From NCBI RefSeq assembly GCF_022865125.1, contig NZ_CP094828.1, positions 1,054,001 to 1,118,000 of the forward strand: a DNA stretch of 64,000 bases. Direction: 5' to 3'. The position numbers and the translations under genes are program-made. Below are positions 8,558 to 17,118 of this stretch, one piece after another (position 1 is the first letter of the stretch; each line of letters begins with the position of its first letter). The notes below the pieces were generated by a model. That model saw only the letters and a program-made list of their open reading frames with translations. It did not search any database and had not been told where the DNA came from. The stretch comes from Acuticoccus sp. I52.16.1. Its GTDB lineage: Bacteria > Pseudomonadota > Alphaproteobacteria > Rhizobiales > Amorphaceae.

Positions 8558-8585
8558 GTTCAAAGGATCGAATGTGTTCAAAGGA
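8558..8585. repeat. Direct repeat of GTTCAAAGGA, 18-bp period
   Basis: GTTCAAAGGA occurs at 8558-8567 and again at 8576-8585, upstream of the DUF502 start (8610) and in the divergent region with the CDF gene. The period is not a whole number of helical turns. It could be a regulator half-site pair or chance. Confidence 0.35.
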
Positions 8586-8609
8586 CCGACCCCGGTGACT
8601 GGAGATCTG

Positions 8610-9353
8610 ATGCGCCTCCTTCTCGTGCTCGTGCGCCCGATCATCACCGGGGCGCTGGCGGTGCTGCCCGTGCTGCTCACATTCCTGGTGATCGGCTGGG
8701 TCGCGGCGTACGTGGGTGAATTCTTCGGGCCGGAGTCGTGGTTCGGATACTCCGTGGCGCGGCTTGGCGCGTTCGTGGTGGACGATAACCTCGCCTACCT
8801 GATCGGCGTGGCGATCGTGCTGGCGAGCCTCTACTTCCTGGGCGTGCTGGTCCAGTCGCGCCTGCGCACGGTATGGTCGAACTTCTTCGACGTGACGATC
8901 GGACGGATCCCGCTGATCGGGACCATCTACAAGACGATAACCCGCTTCGTGCAGCTTCTGGATCGGCGGGACGACGTGGACGTCAAGTCCATGAGCCCGG
9001 TCTGGTGCTTCTTCTCCGACGAGCGGCGCACGGCCGTCCTGGGGCTGATGCCGTCCGACCAGTCGGTGCAGATCGAGGGGCGAGACTACCGCATCGTGAT
9101 GGTGCCGACCGCGCCGGTGCCCTTCGGCGGCGGCCTCTTCTTCCTGCCGGCGGAGTGGGTCCGGCCGGCCGACTTCGGCGTCGAGGGATTGACGAACATC
9201 TACGTCTCCATGGGTGTGACGGCGCCGGACTACATGAAGCGCATCCGCCAAGCCGCCGACAGCGAGCCCCAGGTGGTGAAGCCCCAAGCTCCGGCCGCGC
9301 CGCCCGCCGCGCCGCTCCCGCCCGCCGCGGGCCCGGAATCGAGCGGCGGCTGA
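8610..9353 (+). CDS. DUF502 family membrane protein
   Basis: A 247-residue protein of the DUF502 family. It has two N-terminal transmembrane helices (IITGALAVLPVLLTFLVIGW and, after a short loop, LAYLIGVAIVLASLYFLGVLV). The conserved GRIPLIGTIYKTITRFVQLL segment follows, and then a soluble domain containing PVPFGGGLFFLP. The C-terminus is a Pro/Ala-rich tail. ATG 8610 has GGAG 7 nt upstream; an in-frame GTG at 8595 is an alternative. The family has no assigned biochemical function. The gene converges on dnaE2. Confidence 0.88.
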   Translation: MRLLLVLVRPIITGALAVLPVLLTFLVIGWVAAYVGEFFGPESWFGYSVARLGAFVVDDNLAYLIGVAIVLASLYFLGVLVQSRLRTVWSNFFDVTIGRIPLIGTIYKTITRFVQLLDRRDDVDVKSMSPVWCFFSDERRTAVLGLMPSDQSVQIEGRDYRIVMVPTAPVPFGGGLFFLPAEWVRPADFGVEGLTNIYVSMGVTAPDYMKRIRQAADSEPQVVKPQAPAAPPAAPLPPAAGPESSGG

Positions 9354-9547
9354 ACCGCATCCGGCGCGGCGCGCGGCGCTCGGAACCCGCGCGCCGACCG
9401 GTGCGGGCGGCCCCTGCCGCGCCTTTCCGGCGGCGCGGCTCCGCCGTGCGCCGACCCCGCGGCACGGGACGGCGGCTGCCGGAGCGCGGGGATCCCGTTC
9501 TCGTCCCGGTCTGACGGCACCGGCCGTACCTGGCGCCCCCGGTCGCG

Positions 9548-12500
9548 TCACTGGAAATTCCTCCCTTTGGGGAGGGCCTTGCGATACTCGGGTGGCAGCT
9601 CCCGAGGCGGCGCCTTCCGGTCGCCCCGCCGGTCCCGGTCCGCCCCGCCCGTATCCGCGTCGTCGGGCGCGGCGCCGCCGCCACGGCCGCCCCGGGCGAT
9701 GGTGGCCGCGGCCTTGCGATGCGCCTCCAGCGCCTCGGCGACCGTGCGGTTGTCGCCCAGTCCCGCCGCCTCCTTGCTCATGGCCCCCACCTCGGTGACG
9801 AACCGGGTGAGCAAGGTGCGGGGGCGAGTGTCGGTGCGCGGGTCGGTGCCGGGGCGCTTGACCTCGTCGGCCCGGTCGAGCGCGTCCCACTCGCCGACGT
9901 CGTCCGTCAGCCGCGTCAGCAGCCCGGTGCGGTCCTCCAGCTTGGTGGCGACCACGTGAACCACCCCGTCCTGCGCCTGCACCCAACCCGTGATCTTGAT
10001 GAAGCGCGCGCCCAGCACCACCGTGCGGAAGGCCTCGAACACCTTCGGCCAGACGATCACGTTGGCGATCCCGGTCTCGTCCTCCACCGTCATGAAGATG
10101 ACGCCCTTCGCCGAGCCCGGCCGCTGCCGAACCAGGACGAGGCCGGCGACCGCGACCCGCCGCCCGGCGTGCCCCGGAACCGCGCGGGCCGGCATGATCC
10201 GCTCCCGCGCCAGCGCCCCGCGCACGAACTCGGCCGGGTGCGCCTTCAATGACAGGGAGAGGAAGCGGTAGTCGTTGATCACCTCCTCGCCGGGGGGCAT
10301 CGGCGGCAGATCGGCGGCGGCTTCCTCCTGCAACCGGGCAAGGTCGGACGCGGCGAACAGCGGCAAGTCCTCCAGCCGCGAATCCCGGTCGAGACCGCGT
10401 GCGCCCCACAGCGCATCGCGCCGGTTGAGGCCGAGCGAGCCGAACGCATCGGCATCGGCCAACCGCTCGATCGTGACGCGCGGCAGCCCCGTCCTCAGCC
10501 ACAGATCCCGTACGGTGTCGTATCCGTGACCGCGGCGGGCGACCAGCAGATGCATGTCGCCCTCGGCGAGGCCCTTCACCTGCCGTAACCCCAGCCGTAC
10601 GGCGCAGCGCGAACGGATCGCACCGCGCATCGAGGCATGATCGGGATGAAGCCGCTCGGCCGCCCGCGGCCCCTCCTCCAACGTGCAGTCCCAGTCGGAG
10701 AGGTTGATGTCGACCGGGCGGACCTCGACCCCATGTCGGCGGGCATCGCGTACGATCTGCGCCGGGGCGTAGAAGCCCATCGGCTGGCTGTTGAGCAGCG
10801 CGGCGCAGAAGACGTCGGGGTAGTGGCACTTCAGCCAGCATGACGAATAGACGAGCAGCGCAAAGCTCGCCGCATGGCTCTCCGGAAAGCCGTACTCGCC
10901 GAACCCCTCGATCTGATTGAAGCAACGGGCGGCGAAGGCCGGATCGTAGCCCTTGGCGGTCATCCCATCGACCATCTTCTGCTGAAAGGTGCCGATGGTG
11001 CCGACCTTCTTGAAGGTGGCCATGGCACGGCGAAGCTGGTCGGCCTCGGCGGGAGTGAAGCCGGCCGCGACGATGGCGATCTTCATCGCCTGCTCCTGAA
11101 AGAGCGGCACGCCGAGGGTCTTGGAGAGCACCTCCTCCAGCTCCTTGGAGGGGTAGGTGACCTGCTCCTTTCCCTGCCTGCGACGCAGGTAGGGATGCAC
11201 CATATCGCCCTGAATCGGCCCCGGCCGTACGATCGCCACCTCGATGACGAGGTCGTAGAAGGTGCGGGGGCGCAGGCGCGGCAGCATCGTCATCTGCGCC
11301 CGGCTCTCGATCTGGAAGACGCCGAGCGTGTCGGCCCGGCAGATCATGTCGTAAACGTCCCGATCCTCGGCCGGAATACTGGCGAGGTTGATCGCCCCCC
11401 CCTGATCCAGCGGCACACCGGCCAGCGGCTCGGCAGCCAGCGGTTCGGAGAGCCCTGGCGCGGGGGCGCCGGAGGGGACGCCCCGAGGCCGACCGCTCGG
11501 CGAGCCGATCGAAGACGTCCCGCCGCGCGGCATCCGCGCGGGCGCGGCGTCCGATGCATCCGCGACCAGCGTCAACAAAGGCGAGGCCGCCAGCTCCCCA
11601 TAACCCCCCCTCCTGAGCGCGCGCCCACCTCGCGCCCCCCCTCCCTGGGCGGACCCGCTCGCCGCCTCGCACGGCACCAGGGTCAACGTGGGGCGAACCG
11701 GCATCCCGCCTCCACCATCGGCCCCGGCGCCCACCGGGCGGTCCGTCTCGGACCCCGGATGCGTGCCTCCCGCCTCCCCATAGGGCCCGCCAAGCAGAAA
11801 CGGCCCGGCTCCAGTTTCGCAAAACCCCTCGGTGGGCACCTGGCGAGATGGCGGTGCTCCCATCGCCTCGACCGCCTGCGATCCCGCCGCGCCATCGACC
11901 TCGTCCGGCGCGTCGCCTGCCCCGGGACCAGAAGCTTCCCTCGGCGATCGCTTGGGGAGGAGAGCCGCAAAATCAGCGCCATAATGCCGTGCCAGCAGCG
12001 CCAGACCCTTACGCACACACGTCAGCATGCCGAGTGCCAGGACGTCGATCTTGAGGATTCCCAGGGCGTCCAGGTCGTCCTTGTCCCACTCGATGTTGGT
12101 GCGCCCGTCCATCGCGGCCTTCACCACGGGCACCATCTCGTCCAGCCGCCCGCGGGTGATCACAAAGCCCCCCACATGTTGCGACAGGTGGCGCGGAAAC
12201 CCGGCGATCTCGCGCGAGAGACGGATGAGGTGACCAATCCGGTGGTCGCGCGGATCCAGGCCCGCCTGCGTCGCGGCCGCCTCGTCGACCCCGTTCGTGC
12301 CCCAGCCCCAGATGGACCCCGCCACCGCGCCGACGCTGTCCTCGCTGAAGCCGAGCGCCTTGCCCACCTCCCTCGCCGCCGAGCGGGCGCGGTAGGTGAT
12401 CACCGTCGCCGCGATGCCGGCCCGGTCCCGCCCATATTTCTCGTAGATGTACTGGATTACCTCCTCGCGCCGCTCGTGCTCGAAGTCGACATCGATGTCC

Positions 12501-13621
12501 GGCGGTTCGCGTCGTTCGGGCGAGATAAATCGTTCGAACAAAAGGTCGGAGCGGTCGGGGTCCACTTCCGTGATCCCCAGACAGAAACAGACTGCCGAAT
12601 TCGCCGCCGAGCCCCGCCCCTGCGCCAGGATGGCGTTGTCCCGCGCGAACCGCACGATGTCGAAGACGGTCAGGAAATAAGGGGCATAATCGAGGCTTTC
12701 GACGAGCCGAAGCTCGTGGGTCAGGAGCGCGGCGACCTTCTGCGGCACGCCGTCGGGATAGCGCTTGGCCGCACCGTCGTACGTGAGACGTTCCAGCGTC
12801 TGCTGCGGCGTGCAGCCGGGATCTGTGGGCTCCTCGGGATATTCGTAGCGCAGCTCGTCGAGTGAAAAATCGATCTCGTCCATAACGGCGAGAGTCTCGC
12901 GCACCGCCTGGGGCACCGCGGCGAAGAGGCGGGTGATCTCGGCCGGCGCCTTCACGTGCCGCTCCGCGTTCGCGGCGAGCCTGCGGCCTGCCGCGTCCAC
13001 GTTCGTGTGCAACCGGATCGCCGTCAGCACGTCCTGCAGCGGCCTGCGGGCGGGATCGTGATACAGCGGCAGCGTCGTGGCGAGGGGCCGCAGCCCCAAC
13101 CGGCGGGCGAGAGCGGCATGGGCGGCAAGTCGGCGTTGGTCCTGCGCCCCATAGGACAGCGACAGGGTGAGACGCAGCGGATGGCTGACGCGGGCGGCAA
13201 GCGTGCCCGCAGCGTGCGCGATCGCATCGGGGGCGGCGGTATGGGCCACGATGGCGAGGACGAGGCCCTCGCACCACTCGACCAGATCGCTCAACATCAG
13301 GCGGCAATTGTCTTTTTTCCCCCGCATGTTGCCTACCGTCAGGAGACGGCAGAGACGCCCGTAGGCGGCGCGGTCGGACGGCCAGGCCAGGATATCGGGG
13401 GTGCCGTCCTCGAACACGAGGTGGCAGCCGACCGCCGTGCGGATCCCGACTTCCTTGCCTGCGAGATGAACGCGGACGACGCCGGCCAGCGTGTTGCGAT
13501 CGCACACGGCAATGCCGGGTGACCCGAGCGCAGCCGCCGCCACCACCAATTCTTCCGGATGCGAGGCGCCCTCCAGGAAGGAAAAGTTGCTCTTGGCGGC
13601 AAGTTCGATGAAATCGCTCAC
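9548..13621 (-). CDS. dnaE2: Error-prone DNA polymerase DnaE2 (ImuC) with a large internal insertion
   Basis: A C-family polymerase of 1357 residues; DnaE2 is usually about 1050-1150. The N-terminal PHP domain starts at once (LAAKSNFSFLEGASHPEEL). Catalytic aspartates are visible in PPDIDVDFEHE (near residue 374) and ILKIDVLALGML (D526), followed by GVFQIESRAQM and VRPGPIQGDMVHPYLRRR. The C-terminus has the family ending LPKGRNFQ. Residues about 555-741 are a Gly/Pro/Ser/Ala-rich stretch absent from the family layout. The start codon is GTG at 13621, 15 bp after imuB. Together with ImuA and ImuB it forms the SOS mutasome; DnaE2 is the catalytic subunit in translesion synthesis. No frameshift or lost motif is apparent. 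Confidence 0.95.
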   Translation of the reverse strand: MSDFIELAAKSNFSFLEGASHPEELVVAAAALGSPGIAVCDRNTLAGVVRVHLAGKEVGIRTAVGCHLVFEDGTPDILAWPSDRAAYGRLCRLLTVGNMRGKKDNCRLMLSDLVEWCEGLVLAIVAHTAAPDAIAHAAGTLAARVSHPLRLTLSLSYGAQDQRRLAAHAALARRLGLRPLATTLPLYHDPARRPLQDVLTAIRLHTNVDAAGRRLAANAERHVKAPAEITRLFAAVPQAVRETLAVMDEIDFSLDELRYEYPEEPTDPGCTPQQTLERLTYDGAAKRYPDGVPQKVAALLTHELRLVESLDYAPYFLTVFDIVRFARDNAILAQGRGSAANSAVCFCLGITEVDPDRSDLLFERFISPERREPPDIDVDFEHERREEVIQYIYEKYGRDRAGIAATVITYRARSAAREVGKALGFSEDSVGAVAGSIWGWGTNGVDEAAATQAGLDPRDHRIGHLIRLSREIAGFPRHLSQHVGGFVITRGRLDEMVPVVKAAMDGRTNIEWDKDDLDALGILKIDVLALGMLTCVRKGLALLARHYGADFAALLPKRSPREASGPGAGDAPDEVDGAAGSQAVEAMGAPPSRQVPTEGFCETGAGPFLLGGPYGEAGGTHPGSETDRPVGAGADGGGGMPVRPTLTLVPCEAASGSAQGGGARGGRALRRGGYGELAASPLLTLVADASDAAPARMPRGGTSSIGSPSGRPRGVPSGAPAPGLSEPLAAEPLAGVPLDQGGAINLASIPAEDRDVYDMICRADTLGVFQIESRAQMTMLPRLRPRTFYDLVIEVAIVRPGPIQGDMVHPYLRRRQGKEQVTYPSKELEEVLSKTLGVPLFQEQAMKIAIVAAGFTPAEADQLRRAMATFKKVGTIGTFQQKMVDGMTAKGYDPAFAARCFNQIEGFGEYGFPESHAASFALLVYSSCWLKCHYPDVFCAALLNSQPMGFYAPAQIVRDARRHGVEVRPVDINLSDWDCTLEEGPRAAERLHPDHASMRGAIRSRCAVRLGLRQVKGLAEGDMHLLVARRGHGYDTVRDLWLRTGLPRVTIERLADADAFGSLGLNRRDALWGARGLDRDSRLEDLPLFAASDLARLQEEAAADLPPMPPGEEVINDYRFLSLSLKAHPAEFVRGALARERIMPARAVPGHAGRRVAVAGLVLVRQRPGSAKGVIFMTVEDETGIANVIVWPKVFEAFRTVVLGARFIKITGWVQAQDGVVHVVATKLEDRTGLLTRLTDDVGEWDALDRADEVKRPGTDPRTDTRPRTLLTRFVTEVGAMSKEAAGLGDNRTVAEALEAHRKAAATIARGGRGGGAAPDDADTGGADRDRRGDRKAPPRELPPEYRKALPKGRNFQ
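11398..11957 (-). other. In-frame low-complexity insertion inside dnaE2
   Basis: This stretch encodes about 185 residues (about 555-741 of DnaE2) placed between LLARHYGADFA and NLASIPAEDRDVYDM, two segments that are nearly contiguous in other DnaE2 proteins. It is rich in Gly, Pro, Ser and Ala with no predicted fold. At DNA level it repeats the string CTCCCCATA (plus strand, near 11774 and 11594) next to C-runs, as if intergenic-type sequence had been absorbed in frame. Confidence 0.7.
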
Positions 13622-13636
13622 CCTTTCTCTCCGCCA

Positions 13637-15178
13637 TCAGCCGAAGAACCCGTGCAGAAACCATTTCGGCGGCTGGCTCTCACCGGCGAAAAGCCCTTTG
13701 CGAAACAGCCAGAAACGACGCCCCTCGCGATCCTCCACGCGGAAATAGTCGCATGTGTGCCCCGCCTCCTCGCGCCACCATTCCGGCGCGATGCGCTCTG
13801 GCCCCTCGGCGATGGCGACGTGGTAGAACACCCGGCGCCAGAGGAAGCGTACCGGCGCGCCATCCGGGACACCGGCGACGGCCAGGATCGGCTCGGGCGG
13901 CTCCAGAAGCCGCAGCGGGCGCAGCGGCCCATGGCGCCAGCGCGGCCTGTGTGCTTCCCCCCAGGACGGGGCGCGCAACGCCTGGCGAGCCGGCACGCGC
14001 TGCGTCTGTGACGAAGGATCGTGCGTGTTGACCGGCGCCAGGTGATAAACTGCCGAGGCCCCGAACCTCTCTGAGAGCGTATCGACGAGCGCCTCGAAGT
14101 CACGCGAGACGTCCTCGGTCTCGTCGAGTCGGGGCTGGCTGGTCCCGATACGCTCCAATTCACCCGCATAGATCCGCATCAGGTCGACGCCGCTGTCGCT
14201 CTCGATCCGCGCCGACATTTCCTGGAGGCGCGGTGCGACGAGGCGTGTGATCCGCGCCGCATCGTTGAGCGGCGCGCTGGCGCCGACGGCAATATCCCGC
14301 ACCATTCCGTCGGCCTGGAACAAACGTAGCTGGAGCAGGCGCGTGCCCAGCCCCCTTGGCGCGAGCGCGCCCGTCAAGCTCGCCGCCAGCTGCCGCAATC
14401 CGGCCTCCAGCGCCTCGATGTGGGAGACCGGCTCGGCGAAGGCGCGATCGAAAATATGCGGCGAGGCGGGCGTGAGGGGGGTAATCGGCTCGTCTTCCAA
14501 CCCGCTCATCTGGTCGATGCGCCGGCCAATGAGAGGACCGAACCTCTGGGTCAGGGATTTGCGGGACTGTGCCAGAACCTGCGCCACGGTCTTCAAGCCA
14601 AGACGTTGCAGGACCGCTGCGGTCTCATCGGGAAGGCGCATCGAGGCGGTGGGCAGGTCGCAGACGGCGGAAAGCGTCTCACCTTCTGGAACGATATGGC
14701 CATGTCCGTGGCGGGCAAGTGCCCAGGCGACGGCAGGTGTGTCGGCAACGGCCACCTGCACCTGGACCCCGCACGCGACACACCTTGCCCGGAGCGCTTC
14801 CACCAGCGCCTCTTCACCGCCGAAAAGATGCGCGCATCCGGCAATATCGAGCATGAGTCCGTCGGGCTGATCGAGCCCCACGAGAGGCGTGAAGCGTTCG
14901 AGATCTCGTGCGATCCTTTCGAGGAGGCGCATATCCGCGTGCGGATCCGAGAGATGGACCTCGACATGGGGCGCCAGCGCCCTTGCCTCGGCGAGGGCCA
15001 TCCCGGCCCGGAGCTTGGCCGCCTGCGCCGAGCGGTCCACCGCCTCCAGAAGCATGGCCCCCTTCTGCTTCGCATAGGTGACGACGGGGGCGTCAGGAGA
15101 GAACCGCTGCTCGATCATGAGGCGGTCGGTCGGCAGGTACGCGAGCCAGACGTAGAGGATTCTGCGGGTTGGCTGCAT
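13637..15178 (-). CDS. imuB: ImuB, Y-family-like mutasome protein (non-catalytic)
   Basis: A 513-residue DNA polymerase Y-family relative. At its N-terminus the family's catalytic metal-binding DxD is replaced (RRILYVWLAYLPTDRL), and the SIDEAY motif is replaced by MLDIAGCAHLFGGE. This is the known ImuB signature: it binds DNA and the beta clamp but does not polymerise. A fingers/HhH region follows (LQRLGLKTVAQVLAQ, about 195-210). QLRLF near residue 285 resembles a clamp-binding motif but may be a little-finger strand. It starts 3 bp after imuA and ends 15 bp before dnaE2, so the three form one operon. Confidence 0.93.
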   Translation of the reverse strand: MQPTRRILYVWLAYLPTDRLMIEQRFSPDAPVVTYAKQKGAMLLEAVDRSAQAAKLRAGMALAEARALAPHVEVHLSDPHADMRLLERIARDLERFTPLVGLDQPDGLMLDIAGCAHLFGGEEALVEALRARCVACGVQVQVAVADTPAVAWALARHGHGHIVPEGETLSAVCDLPTASMRLPDETAAVLQRLGLKTVAQVLAQSRKSLTQRFGPLIGRRIDQMSGLEDEPITPLTPASPHIFDRAFAEPVSHIEALEAGLRQLAASLTGALAPRGLGTRLLQLRLFQADGMVRDIAVGASAPLNDAARITRLVAPRLQEMSARIESDSGVDLMRIYAGELERIGTSQPRLDETEDVSRDFEALVDTLSERFGASAVYHLAPVNTHDPSSQTQRVPARQALRAPSWGEAHRPRWRHGPLRPLRLLEPPEPILAVAGVPDGAPVRFLWRRVFYHVAIAEGPERIAPEWWREEAGHTCDYFRVEDREGRRFWLFRKGLFAGESQPPKWFLHGFFG

Positions 15179-15181
15179 GGT

Positions 15182-15985
15182 TCAGCGCGCATCCGCCCTT
15201 CGCCGCACGGCTTCCAGAGCGACGACGCCGGTCTCTGAAAGCTCGTGTCGGGGGGACGGCACTTCGTGAGAACGCAATCTTAAGGAGAAAAATTCCCGTT
15301 TTACAGGGTCAAACGTAACGATTTGATGCCCGCATTGTCCCTTTTTGTTCTTATTAAGATCCATCCTCCAGCTCGGCCAGCCGATGGAGCGGTGCGGTAC
15401 AGTCGGATGAAGGACAGGGTGGATCGCCCATCGGGTCAAGGCCGCCGTGGCACCGATCTGCCCTGAGGCGACAAGATGGACGGGCATACCTGCCGCATAA
15501 GAGCGAAGGTTCAGCCGGCGGGTGGATTTTATGTCGAGAATTCCCCGGTCGTCATGCAGTTCGCCGATGACCATCCCCAAGGCGCCCGAGACCAACGCCT
15601 GCTCCAAAACCCAGAGAACCTCAGACGCGTTTCCGACTTGGACGAAGAGAATCCGCTCCGGATCCAAACCCATATCGCAAAGTCCGGAGCCCGCCAGCGC
15701 GCCGTTCTCATGCCTCGTGAGGTTTTGCGAGACCCATAAGCACTTCTTCAAAAAAGTCGCACACAACAGAAGAGATACAAGAAAAGAGCAAGAGGCGATA
15801 AAATTGGCGACGCGAGAACAGGCAAAGAGATGCACTCCATCCTGAAATGAGGTTGATACATCACGCAGCAAACCTTTCGGGAACCGCTCGGCGCTCCAGG
15901 CCGGTGCCCCAACCTTGCGCGCACCCTGCTCCAGATCAGATCCAGAATAAACCATGGAACACGGGGGGATGAGCGCGGTCGCCAT
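15182..15985 (-). CDS. imuA: ImuA, RecA-like mutasome protein
   Basis: A 267-residue protein whose middle follows the ImuA RecA-like core: DMGLDPERILFVQVGNASEV, LWVLEQALVSGALGMVIGEL, DIKSTRRLNLRSYAAG, then PVHLVAS. No Walker A motif is present, as is usual for ImuA. The product helps assemble the ImuA-ImuB-DnaE2 translesion complex. ATG 15985 has GAGG 5 nt upstream and lies 21 nt downstream of a perfect LexA box and a strong promoter. The coding sequence is clearly AT-richer than its surroundings: lines 15721-15840 are under 50% GC against about 70% elsewhere. That points to a separate history or low expression pressure. Confidence 0.88.
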   Translation of the reverse strand: MATALIPPCSMVYSGSDLEQGARKVGAPAWSAERFPKGLLRDVSTSFQDGVHLFACSRVANFIASCSFLVSLLLCATFLKKCLWVSQNLTRHENGALAGSGLCDMGLDPERILFVQVGNASEVLWVLEQALVSGALGMVIGELHDDRGILDIKSTRRLNLRSYAAGMPVHLVASGQIGATAALTRWAIHPVLHPTVPHRSIGWPSWRMDLNKNKKGQCGHQIVTFDPVKREFFSLRLRSHEVPSPRHELSETGVVALEAVRRRADAR

Positions 15986-16005
15986 GGACGCCTCAAATGG
16001 TTAAT

Positions 16006-16020
16006 GTTCTACTCTCGTTC
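16006..16020 (-). promoter_or_regulatory. LexA (SOS) box of the imuA-imuB-dnaE2 operon
   Basis: The sequence is GTTC-N7-GTTC (GAAC-N7-GAAC on the coding strand), a perfect match to the direct-repeat LexA site known in alphaproteobacteria. It sits 2 nt downstream of the -10 hexamer, over the expected transcription start, so bound LexA would block initiation. Confidence 0.9.
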
Positions 16021-16022
16021 TG

Positions 16023-16049
16023 ATTATATTGGAACAAAGGGGTTGTCAA
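16023..16049 (-). promoter_or_regulatory. Consensus-like sigma-70 promoter of imuA
   Basis: On the minus strand a perfect TTGACA (16044-16049) is followed 15 nt later by a perfect TATAAT (16023-16028). The 15-nt spacer is shorter than the ideal 17. Such strong hexamers are rare in this GC-rich genome and fit a promoter that is fully repressed until LexA is cleaved. Confidence 0.75.
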
Positions 16050-16215
16050 TCCATGATTCGCAACCTAAAGTCACAGACGCGATGGAACCAAAGACCCGAT
16101 CATGCCGGCAGTCGACGCCACCGACCGAACGGTCATCTGCAACAGCAAGCAGCGAACAACGACAGTGATCGCGGGGAAAGGCGCGCGCCCTGCTCCGCGG
16201 GCCAAAAGCCGCGAT

Positions 16216-16977
16216 TCAGGAGGCTGCGAGGCGCTGAAGCTCGGCGATTTCGCCGCGCCCCTCGAGGTCGGCCAGCGCCTGGTCGAGTTGCGGACCGAGG
16301 TGCGGGTCGAGCGCGTCGCGCGCCTCTATCGGGTCGAGCCCTTTTACAGCAAGGAAGATGGCGGTGGCGAAGACGAGGTCGCGCTCCGGCAGATAGCCGC
16401 GACGCAACCAGCCATAAGTCCCAGCGCCCACCTGATGCTCGAACCGAGCATTGGCAAGGAAAACGCCGAAACCGAGGAAGCAGGCTGCGAGGTCGGTCAA
16501 AAACTCCTCCTCATCCTCGGTGCACAACGGCGGTGTGTCGGCGGACGCGACGAGGTAGTGCGCCAGCTCGTGCGCGAAGGTCGCGATCAGCGCCATCGGT
16601 CGGCCAAGATCCTCGGGAGAATAGGTGATGAGAACGCCATGCTCGTCGACCGCGAACGAGGCGGCGGCCGTGATCCGCGCGTCGACGGCGAACGTCTCGC
16701 CGATCGCCGCCGCATCAGCGGGCCGGTCGAGCGCGATGAGGTCGACGTGCCAGTCCTCGATGAGGCAGTAGCGGCGCACTTGGGCGAAGAGCCGTTCGGC
16801 GAGGGCGTGGCCCGTCTCGCCGTCGGTGGAGAAGTAGCCCGGCCGGGGGAGAACGAGACGGCTACGGGCAAAGTCACCCCCGCCGCCGAACTCGCGCATC
16901 AACCACGCGAAATTGTCGAGGTGCCAAGCGGCGGTGTCGTCGTCCAGAAGGGGCCGCCGCTTGCCGGATTGCCACAT
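16216..16977 (-). CDS. Uncharacterised protein with zinc-metallopeptidase HExxH motif
   Basis: A 253-residue protein with TFAHELAHYLV at residues 134-143 (HExxH, H136-H140) and an acidic helix EDEEEFLTDLAACFLGFGVF at 154-173, which could supply a third zinc ligand in the style of gluzincins. I see no signal peptide or membrane helix. ATG 16977 is chosen because GGAGG lies 6 nt upstream; ATG 16998 lacks such a site. It lies 141 bp after purH on the same strand and before the mutasome promoter. I do not recognise a named family. It might be a protease, or an inactive zincin fold used in peptide or protein handling. Confidence 0.7.
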   Translation of the reverse strand: MWQSGKRRPLLDDDTAAWHLDNFAWLMREFGGGGDFARSRLVLPRPGYFSTDGETGHALAERLFAQVRRYCLIEDWHVDLIALDRPADAAAIGETFAVDARITAAASFAVDEHGVLITYSPEDLGRPMALIATFAHELAHYLVASADTPPLCTEDEEEFLTDLAACFLGFGVFLANARFEHQVGAGTYGWLRRGYLPERDLVFATAIFLAVKGLDPIEARDALDPHLGPQLDQALADLEGRGEIAELQRLAAS

Positions 16978-17118
16978 GGTCGCCTCCCCCGCCGGCATCG
17001 TCGATGGGCCAACGTAGAGGCAAGCATGTTATGGACCGACCGCCGAGGAAACCCCGGCGACCGGCTCGACGCACACATCAGCGTCTCCAGTCCCCTACTG
17101 ATGCCGACGCGCGGGCGA

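Noticed and set aside
11398-11957. Intein in DnaE2
   Set aside because: The insertion has no Cys/Ser at the N-terminal junction and no C-terminal His-Asn motif, no splicing blocks, and is low-complexity.
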